DNA of 64,000 bases from DASUBV01 sp036501025 (GTDB taxonomy: Bacteria > Actinomycetota > Actinomycetes > Streptosporangiales > Streptosporangiaceae). The stretch is taken from assembly GCA_036501025.1 (NCBI GenBank), contig DASYBB010000113.1:1-64000 (forward strand). The letters are read 5' to 3'. Shown in pieces: positions 58,270 to 64,000 of this stretch. Under the pieces are notes generated by a model that was not told the origin of the DNA, did no database searches, and worked only from the letters and a program-made list of their open reading frames with translations. The stretch's first letter is position 1. Every line of letters starts with the position of its first letter. Position numbers and translations under genes: made by a program.

Positions 58270-60458
58270 GCAGGCCCCCCGCTCGGGTCGGCGGCGCCGG
58301 CCCGGCACCAGCTGGTGGTCAGGCGGACGGGCAGGACCGCGTCCAGCCGGCAGGTAACGACCGGCGCGGCGGCGGTGCGCTGAAAGCCGGTGGCCACCGG
58401 CGCGGACTCGACACCCATCCGGAACGGGGCCGTCCCCGCCACGGTCACCGCAAACTCGCCGGCCGCCGTCGCGACGGTCGCACCGCCCGGCCGGAGGCGG
58501 ACGCCCGCGCCCGGCGGCAGGTGCCAGCGCAGCGCCACCTCATGCCGGCCCTCGCCGGTCACCTCGTCATCGACCTGGAGCCCGCCGCTGGTCAGCGACC
58601 ACCGGCGGCGGTGGCACGGCCGCCCGCGCAGGTGGCGGTAGCCGTCGTGGGCGGCCAGGGCGGTCATGCCGTCGGCGGCCAGCCGGGCCACCGGCCCGTG
58701 CACCCGGGCGCGGCGGCCGGCCCGGAACGCGCCCCACACCTCGGTCGAGTCGGCGCCGTCGATCTCTACCGTGTTGTGCGCGGCGGTGGACCGCTCGTAA
58801 TCGCGGACCGGCCCGGCGGCGTACGTCGAGGTGCCGGTGTCGACCAGGAGGGGCTGCCCGCCGACGTGGGCGACGCAGCTGAGCGTGTCGGCGTGCGCGT
58901 GCGCGGGCAGGTCGTCGGGGCAGGCCGGGCCCGCGTCGGCGAGCAGGTGCCAGTCGCCGGCCGCGCCGCGGATCAGCCCGGTGTCGGCCAGGGTGACCAG
59001 CGGGCCGGGCGGGACCGGTGCCGGGCGCAGCGCCGCGACCAGGGCGCCGGGCACCGGGAAGCCGTCGTTCAGCAGCGGGACGGCGCCGTCCGGGGTCAGC
59101 ACCGCGCCGAGCCAGCGGCGCATCCGGGCGATGGCCAGCGTCAGCGCCGGCGCGGGCACCTGGCCGGCTGCGCTGAGCAGGTCGGTCACGTCGATCAGGT
59201 CGGCCAGCACCTGGCAGTGGTAGGCCGGGGCGCGCTCATAGTGGCCGCCGTCGGGCAGCACCTGCACGGCCAGCTGCCCGGTCAGCAGCCGCAGCGAGCG
59301 GCGCAGCAGCGGCTCGTCGCCGAGGAAGACGGCCAGCCCGGCCAGCGCCTTGAGGTTCTTGACCAGGTGGTTGCCGCCGACGTCGGACTCGAGGTGCCGG
59401 CGCAGGAACCCGGCGTGCGCGGCCAGCTCGCGGCAGAACTCGCCCGCCAGCCCGGTCCCGGCGACCAGGTCGCGGTACAGCCCGCACCAGGACCAGGCGC
59501 GCAGCGCCGCCGGGTAGGGCCGCCATGCGTCGCCCGCGCCGAAGGCGCACGACGCCCGCCACGACCGCCACAGCACCGCGAACAGGTCCCGCGCCGCGCT
59601 CCGGTCCGGGTCGGCGGCCAGGCCCCAGGCCCAGTCCCAGTAGTGCAGGTGAAACCGCCACAGCTGCGGCGCGTCGGGCTGCTGCCAGTCGACCGCCGCC
59701 GAGCCCGGCGGGCGCCCGGCGGCCGGCCGCCAGTCCGCCCCGCCCCAGTCCGGGCCGGTCCAGTTCGCGCTGAAGGAGTCCGCGCTGATCCGGCCCGCGC
59801 CGGCCCTGTTCGCGCTGGCCCTGTTCGCGCTGGCCCCGTTCGCGCTGGCCCCGTTCGCGCTGGCCCCGTTCGCGCTGGCCCAGTCCGCGCTGGCCCAGTT
59901 CGCGCTGGCCCAGTCCGCGCTGGCCCCGTCCGCGCTGGCCCAGTCCGTGCTGAAGGAGTCCTCGCTGGCCCAGCCCGCCCGGAAGGAGTCCTCGCTGGCC
60001 CAGCTCGCCCTGATCTGTTCCGCGCTGGCCCAGTTCGCGCCGGCCCAGTCCGCGCCGAAGGAGTCCGCGGGCAGCCGCGGTGCGGGTGGCCGGTGCCCGC
60101 CGGGCAGGGTGCCGCCGGGGCGGCGCCGCGGCAGCGGCGGGGCGGGCGGGTCGCCGAGCCGCCGGGTCACGCCGAGCAGCCGGATCTGGCCGGCCCGCAG
60201 CTCGGCCAGGCCCGGCCAGTGCGGGGGCGAGGTGACGGTCAGCGCGGTCGCGTCGAGCGGGCGGAAATCGGCGGGCCAGCCCGGCATAGCCGCCGGGTCG
60301 GGGCCGCCGCGCGGCCGCCCGGCCAGCAGCCGCTCGCCGGCCTGCGGGAACCGGTGCAGGGCCGCGGCCTGGGCGCGCAGCCGGGCCCGGTGCGCGATCT
60401 GGGCCGGCCGCAGGTGCGCGGCGGTCCGTCCGAGCAGGGCGAGTTCCTCGCCCGTCAT
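58266..60458 (-). CDS. Heparinase II/III-family polysaccharide lyase with repeat insertion
   Basis: 730 residues from ATG at 60458. The N-terminal part (about 1-130) and the alpha-toroid (about 260-480: RFHLHYWDWAWGLAADPDRS, FLRRHLESDVGGNHLVKNLK, LPDGGHYERAPAYHCQVLAD) precede the C-terminal beta-sandwich with HAHADTLSCVAHVGGQPLLV and AAHNTVEIDGADSTEVW (the conserved heparinase block). Between them lies an insertion of about 95 residues built of ASADW/ASANW/ASANG pentads. It cuts uronic-acid polysaccharides by elimination, or modifies the exported polymer of the locus. Overlaps both neighbours by 4 bases. Confidence 0.88.
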   Translation of the reverse strand: MTGEELALLGRTAAHLRPAQIAHRARLRAQAAALHRFPQAGERLLAGRPRGGPDPAAMPGWPADFRPLDATALTVTSPPHWPGLAELRAGQIRLLGVTRRLGDPPAPPLPRRRPGGTLPGGHRPPAPRLPADSFGADWAGANWASAEQIRASWASEDSFRAGWASEDSFSTDWASADGASADWASANWASADWASANGASANGASANGASANRASANRAGAGRISADSFSANWTGPDWGGADWRPAAGRPPGSAAVDWQQPDAPQLWRFHLHYWDWAWGLAADPDRSAARDLFAVLWRSWRASCAFGAGDAWRPYPAALRAWSWCGLYRDLVAGTGLAGEFCRELAAHAGFLRRHLESDVGGNHLVKNLKALAGLAVFLGDEPLLRRSLRLLTGQLAVQVLPDGGHYERAPAYHCQVLADLIDVTDLLSAAGQVPAPALTLAIARMRRWLGAVLTPDGAVPLLNDGFPVPGALVAALRPAPVPPGPLVTLADTGLIRGAAGDWHLLADAGPACPDDLPAHAHADTLSCVAHVGGQPLLVDTGTSTYAAGPVRDYERSTAAHNTVEIDGADSTEVWGAFRAGRRARVHGPVARLAADGMTALAAHDGYRHLRGRPCHRRRWSLTSGGLQVDDEVTGEGRHEVALRWHLPPGAGVRLRPGGATVATAAGEFAVTVAGTAPFRMGVESAPVATGFQRTAAAPVVTCRLDAVLPVRLTTSWCRAGAADPSGGPA
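59775..60065 (-). repeat. Tandem 15-bp repeats encoding ASANG/ASADW pentads
   Basis: GCGCTGGCCCAGTCC and variants recur about 17 times, most densely at 59806-59946. They encode five-residue units like those of pentapeptide-repeat proteins (A-x-x-x-x pattern) inside the heparinase gene. Confidence 0.85.
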
Positions 60459-61408
60459 GCCGCCAGGCCCAGCGCCCGGGCCTCGGACCGGATCCCGGCC
60501 GCGAACGAGCGCGGCGCGAAGCCGAGGTCGCGGGCCGCCGGCCGGATCCCGAACGCCTTGTCCTCCGCGAGCCGGCGGACCTGCTCGGCCCGGATCCGGG
60601 GGCTCCGGCTGACCAGCTCGTAGCCGCGGGCGGCGGCCAGCACCGGAGGCAGCGGCACCGGGACGAACCGGGTCCGGCTGCCCACCGCCTGCCCCGCCGT
60701 GCGCAGCAGCTCGCCGAAGGTCAGCGGCACCGGCCCGGCCAGGTCGTAGGTCACGCCGCCCGGCCGGTCGCTGGCCGGCCCGTCGCTGCCCGGCCGGTCG
60801 CTGCCCGCCTGGGCGCCGGCCGGGCCGGCGCCGCCGATCCGCTCGGCCGCCGCCAGGACGGCGTGGGCCACGTCGGCCACGTGCACCGGCTGCTGCAGGT
60901 GGCCGCCGCCGGGCACCGGGAGCACCGGAACCCGGCACAGCAGCGGCAGCAGCCGGGACAGGTTCCGGTCGCCGGGCGCGCCGTAGATCATCGTCGGCCG
61001 CAGGATGATCCAGTCCAGGCCCGACTCCGCGATCCGCTGCTCGGCGGCCAGCCGCACCCGCTTGCTCGCGGCGGGCAGCGTGGTCGTCACCGCGGTCGTG
61101 GAGACGAACACCGCCCCGCGGACCTGCGCCCGCTCCGCGGCCGCGACGATCGCCGGGGCGTCCCCGAACCCGAGCGAGGCCAGGTTGACGAGCACGTCCC
61201 CGGCGGCGAAAGCCTGCGCCAGCGCCGCGGCGGCGGCCGGGCCGCGGGCGGCCAGGTCCCCCTCGACCGGCCGGGCGCCGAGCGCGCGCACCGCCGCGGC
61301 CGCCGCCGGGCTGCGGGTCAGCGCCGCCACCTCATACCCGCGCCGCGCGGCCTCGCGCAGCACGAAGCGGCCTAGGAAGCCGCTGCCCCCCGTCACCATC
61401 AGCCTCAC
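60455..61408 (-). CDS. NAD(P)-dependent sugar epimerase/dehydrogenase (atypical SDR)
   Basis: 317 residues. MVTGGSGFLGRFVLREAARR is the cofactor motif, GAVFVSTTAVTTTLPAASKR the Ser/Thr region, and LDWIILRPTMIYGAPGDRNL the conserved R-P-T-M-I-Y block of the NAD-epimerase family. The catalytic Tyr is not obvious in its standard place, as in atypical (extended-like) members. It ends with 4-base ATGA overlap onto the heparinase gene and begins 4 bases into the GT4 stop. Confidence 0.87.
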   Translation of the reverse strand: MRLMVTGGSGFLGRFVLREAARRGYEVAALTRSPAAAAAVRALGARPVEGDLAARGPAAAAALAQAFAAGDVLVNLASLGFGDAPAIVAAAERAQVRGAVFVSTTAVTTTLPAASKRVRLAAEQRIAESGLDWIILRPTMIYGAPGDRNLSRLLPLLCRVPVLPVPGGGHLQQPVHVADVAHAVLAAAERIGGAGPAGAQAGSDRPGSDGPASDRPGGVTYDLAGPVPLTFGELLRTAGQAVGSRTRFVPVPLPPVLAAARGYELVSRSPRIRAEQVRRLAEDKAFGIRPAARDLGFAPRSFAAGIRSEARALGLAA

Positions 61409-62667
61409 GGCCGCCCGTCCTTACTGGCCGGGTCCGGCCCGGCCGCACTCGTCGGGTTGTCCAGGATCTTGCGGTACTGCCGGGCGAGGTCGCCGCGGTC
61501 GAAGAAGCGCTCCACGTACGCGCGGCCCTGCCCGGCCATGGCCCCGCGCCGCCGCGGGTCGGCGGCCAGCGCGCTGATGGCCGCGGCGAGGGCCGCGTGG
61601 TCACCGGGCGGCACGACGACGGCGCCCGCCTCCCGCAGGATCTGCGCCGCCTCGCCCGCCACCGCGCCGATGACCGGCCGCCCGGCCGCCAGGTACTCGA
61701 ACATCTTCGACGGGATGAACGTCGCGAACAGCGGCACATCCCGGAGCGTGACCAGCAGTATGTCTGCGGTGGCCAGCAGGGACGGCACCAGTTTCGCCGG
61801 GATAGCGTTGGCCAGGGTGACGTTCCCCAGTTCCAGCTCCGTCACCTTCTGCCGCAGTCGCTGCTTGTCGGCGCCCGTGCCGACGAAGGCCAGGTGCACG
61901 GGCTGGCCGGCCAGGGGCACGGCCGCCTGGACCGCCTCGGGCAGGCCCTGCGAGATCCCGTGCGTGCCCGCGTACAGGACCAGGCACTCGTGCGGGCGGG
62001 CGCCGAGCCCGGCCCGCAGGTACGGGTCGGGCGGGGTGGCCGGGTCGAACCGGTCGGCGCTGACGCCGTTGCGGATGGTGTGCACCTTGGCGGCGGGCAC
62101 GCCGCGGCCGATGAGGTTGGCCCGGAAGCCGTCGCTGACCACCACGACCTCGTCGGCGGCGGCGTAGGCGGCCAGCTCCAGCCGCTCCAGGACCGCGATC
62201 ACCCGGCGGTTCGTGAGCACGCCCAGCTCGACGAAGATGGCGGGCCACAGGTCGCGGACCTCCACGACGAGCCGGGCGCGCTTGAGCTTGGCCAGGACCC
62301 AGGCCGAGGCGATCGAGAAGAACGTGGGGGAGGACACCACGACGGTGTCGGCCGGGCCGCTGGCCCGCCACCCGAGCAGCACGCTGGACAGCATGAAGCT
62401 CAGGTGGGAGGCGGTCTTGCGGGCGATGCCCTCGTTCGGCGTCGCGTACAGCCAGGTCCGCAGCACCGCGTAGCCGTCCCGGCGCTCCCGCCGCCGGATC
62501 GCGCGGCGGTACTCGGGCGGCAGCACCCCGGTCGGGTGGTTCGGCATCCCGGTCAGCACCGTGACGTCGTCCCCGCCGGCCGCCCACGCGGCGGCCAGCG
62601 CGGACAGCCGGGCCTGCGGGGCGCCGGTCTCGGGCGGGAAGTAGTGGCTGACGATCAGCGTCCGCAT
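61405..62667 (-). CDS. GT4 glycosyltransferase, WbuB-like
   Basis: 420 residues, GT-B. N-terminus RTLIVSHYFPPETGAPQARL, with LTGMPNHPTG and VVEVRDLWPAIFVELG typical of WbuB-type enzymes. Donor domain: YAGTHGISQGLPEAVQAA, LAFVGTGADKQRLRQKV and the E-x7-E in FATFIPSKMFEYLAAGRPVI. It transfers a sugar (often FucNAc-like or a glucosamine-derived) onto a lipid-linked acceptor. It lies one base downstream of the MraY/WecA-type gene. Confidence 0.92.
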   Translation of the reverse strand: MRTLIVSHYFPPETGAPQARLSALAAAWAAGGDDVTVLTGMPNHPTGVLPPEYRRAIRRRERRDGYAVLRTWLYATPNEGIARKTASHLSFMLSSVLLGWRASGPADTVVVSSPTFFSIASAWVLAKLKRARLVVEVRDLWPAIFVELGVLTNRRVIAVLERLELAAYAAADEVVVVSDGFRANLIGRGVPAAKVHTIRNGVSADRFDPATPPDPYLRAGLGARPHECLVLYAGTHGISQGLPEAVQAAVPLAGQPVHLAFVGTGADKQRLRQKVTELELGNVTLANAIPAKLVPSLLATADILLVTLRDVPLFATFIPSKMFEYLAAGRPVIGAVAGEAAQILREAGAVVVPPGDHAALAAAISALAADPRRRGAMAGQGRAYVERFFDRGDLARQYRKILDNPTSAAGPDPASKDGRP

Positions 62668-62668
62668 G

Positions 62669-63796
62669 TCAGGCCGTCCCGCCGGGCGCGGCCGCGGGCT
62701 GCTCGCCGGGCGCGGGCTCGGGCACCTGCGGCGGCCGGGGCGCGGGCACAGCCGGGAGGGGCCAGACGACGGGCACGGTGCTGCCGGGGCCGGCCGGCGC
62801 CGGCGCGGGCTGGCCGAGCCACATCGGGGCGCGCAGGTAGGCGGCGAGCAGGGCCAGGCCGGCCAGGTCGGCGGCGGCCCGGGCCAGCGGGCTGGGCGTG
62901 AGGCTGACCGCGCCGAGCAGGCTCAGCCCGGCGGTCAGCGCGGCGGTCACCGCGGTCACCCGCTGGTGCGACCAGCCCGCGTCGGTCAGCCGCTGGTAGG
63001 CGTGCGTGCGGTGGGCCAGCAGCCACGGCTCCCCGGCCCGGATCCGGCGCTGCAGGGTCCACCCGGTGTCGGCCAGGTAGAGGGCGAGCGGGCCGAGCGC
63101 GGCCTCGGGCGGCAGGCCCGCGATGACCACGGCGCACGCGGCCAGCACGGCCAGGGCCGCGCCCAGGGCGTAGCTGCCCACGTCGCCGAGGAAGACCCGG
63201 GCGCGGACCGCGTTCCAGGGCAGGAAGGCCGCCGCGCCGCCCGCGACCGCCGCGCCGCCGACGGCCAGCAGCGCGTCGCCGTGCCACAGGCCCAGGCCGG
63301 CGTAGCAGGCGCCGCCGACCAGGGCATGCGCGCCGGAGATGCCGTTCACGCCGTCCATGAAGTTGAACGCGTTGACGAAGCCGGTGATCCAGGCGGCCAT
63401 GGCCACGGCCGCCAGGGCCGCCGCCGGGGCCGGCAGGCCGGCCGCGCGGGCCAGCAGCCAGCCGGCCGCCAGGCCCGCCGCGGCCTGCATCGCCAGCCGG
63501 CCGCGGGCGGGCAGGCCGTGCAGGTCATCGGCCAGTCCGAGGGCGGCGAAGACGGCCACCGCGGCACCGAAGATCAGCGCCGCGCTGGCCGGGATCAGCG
63601 CGGCCGCGAGCACCAGGGCAATGGCGATGGGGGCGCCGCCGCCGCGCGGGGTCGGCACCGTGTGCGACGAGCGCAGGTTGGGCGTGTCGATCGCGGCGGC
63701 GCGGCGCAGCAGCGGGATGGTCACCGGCTCGGCCGCCGTCACGAGGACCGCGCTCAGGACGGCCGCGCCCGCCGCGGTTGCGAGGTACCCATGCAC
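62669..63796 (-). CDS. Polyprenyl-phosphate sugar-1-phosphate transferase (WecA/MraY family)
   Basis: 375 residues with about 10-11 membrane helices. IDTPNLRSSHTVPTPRGGG is the family's cytoplasmic motif, FGAAVAVFAALGLADDLHGL the D-D metal site, FVNAFNFMDGVNGISGAHAL the N-x3-N-F-x-D-G catalytic loop and WNAVRARVFLGDVGSYALG the next. HRTHAYQRLTDAGWSHQRVT carries the H-x-H. It starts polymer synthesis by loading a sugar-phosphate onto undecaprenyl phosphate. A disordered Pro-rich tail follows. First gene of the minus operon; ATG at 63796. Confidence 0.93.
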   Translation of the reverse strand: MHGYLATAAGAAVLSAVLVTAAEPVTIPLLRRAAAIDTPNLRSSHTVPTPRGGGAPIAIALVLAAALIPASAALIFGAAVAVFAALGLADDLHGLPARGRLAMQAAAGLAAGWLLARAAGLPAPAAALAAVAMAAWITGFVNAFNFMDGVNGISGAHALVGGACYAGLGLWHGDALLAVGGAAVAGGAAAFLPWNAVRARVFLGDVGSYALGAALAVLAACAVVIAGLPPEAALGPLALYLADTGWTLQRRIRAGEPWLLAHRTHAYQRLTDAGWSHQRVTAVTAALTAGLSLLGAVSLTPSPLARAAADLAGLALLAAYLRAPMWLGQPAPAPAGPGSTVPVVWPLPAVPAPRPPQVPEPAPGEQPAAAPGGTA

Positions 63797-63859
63797 GGTG
63801 CTGGATCCTACCGACCAGATTCACGGTGCGTGGCAGTTCGAATACGTTACGTTAAAGAA

Positions 63860-64000
63860 GTGGCTGCGCCTGAGACCGTGAGACCGGAGGAACCGCTGCT
63901 CGCCCCGGCCCGGTCGGTCGCGGTCGTGGGGCTCGGCTACATCGGCCTGCCGACGGCCGTGTGCCTGGCCACCGGCGGCCTGCAGGTCACCGGCGTTGAC
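63860..64000 (+). CDS. Nucleotide-sugar dehydrogenase, N-terminal part (runs off window)
   Basis: GTG at 63860 (or 63878) opens a frame to the end of the window. After a 20-residue leader it has the Rossmann motif SVAVVGLGYIGLPTAVCLAT, the signature of UDP-glucose/UDP-N-acetylmannosamine dehydrogenases. It is divergent to the polymer operon; the leader contains ACGTTACGTT repeats that may be its promoter. It would supply an oxidised sugar for the polymer. Only 47 codons are visible. Confidence 0.8.
   Translation, partial: MAAPETVRPEEPLLAPARSVAVVGLGYIGLPTAVCLATGGLQVTGVD

Noticed and set aside
1..64000. CRISPR arrays, insertion sequences, prophage and tRNA genes
   Set aside because: No array with regular spacers, no transposase or integrase, and no tRNA cloverleaf was found by reading both strands; a computed search would be needed to be certain.

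Overview
The window reads as chromosomal DNA of a very GC-rich actinobacterium. Coding density is high, GTG and TTG starts are frequent, and several genes begin within about 10 bases of a -10-like hexamer, suggesting leaderless mRNAs. The RNase P RNA is of the actinobacterial A type. Several neighbourhoods match mycobacterial ones from family knowledge: a PitA-type phosphate transporter, a small membrane protein and a DUF3349 protein (Rv0545c-Rv0544c-Rv0543c), an MgtA-like mannosyltransferase, a zinc-ribbon protein with a fused RNase H/phosphatase (Rv2229c-Rv2228c), and SigK/RskA. An F420-type LLM oxidoreductase and TIGR03086 and DUF222 proteins fit a soil actinomycete. No species can be named from sequence alone.

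Layout. 1-2013: end of a PAP2 phosphatase, a HAD phosphatase, a small Ser/Gly-rich exported protein, and a structured RNA with its own promoter and a 13-bp terminator hairpin. 2014-7146: hydrolase-like protein, a membrane-anchored molybdopterin oxidoreductase, and the divergent sigK-rskA pair. 7292-11114: zinc-ribbon/RNase H pair, a histone-H1-like basic protein and rnpB. 11236-15219: a decayed stretch with two related acetyltransferase fragments flanking a secreted seven-repeat lectin-like gene and an MFS exporter, then a broken DUF2332 gene. 15303-25569: dioxygenase, two-gene regulator/membrane operon, MgtA-like enzyme, pitA module, PPK2, SpoIIE phosphatase, methyltransferase/TetR, Tudor-like mini-protein, cold-shock protein, zincin. 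25733-30613: lipoprotein, an uncharacterised two-gene pair and a secreted S53 peptidase. 30687-42663: metabolic and regulatory genes (aminotransferase, SigX5-type and SigE-type sigma factors, phospholipase-C-like enzyme, SDR, MDR, CBS-like enzyme, XRE regulator, an unknown membrane pair). 43018-54028: SDR, LLM oxidoreductase/MarR, a glycosyltransferase-epimerase pair, a frameshifted glyoxalase, MarR/quinone reductase with paired operators, and a DUF222-HNH protein. 54559-64000: SepF paralogue, dienelactone hydrolase, a 17-bp tandem repeat array, then an exopolysaccharide-type locus running off the end.

How genes work together. The clearest units are: SigK/RskA beside the molybdoenzyme; PitA with its two small partners, next to PPK2 (phosphate uptake and polyphosphate use); TetR with a methyltransferase; MarR regulators with the divergent oxidoreductases they probably control, each with a palindrome in the shared intergenic region; and the tightly overlapping 56149-63796 operon (fused dehydrogenase, heparinase-like lyase, epimerase, GT4, WecA/MraY-type initiator) with a divergent nucleotide-sugar dehydrogenase. 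No CRISPR array, insertion sequence, prophage or tRNA was seen.

The most unusual signals are the structured RNA at 1531-1720, a pentapeptide-like insertion in the heparinase, an SDR lacking the catalytic Tyr and Lys, the uncharacterised gene pairs at 26387-28550 and 41516-42663, and the duplicated/decayed segment at 11236-15219.
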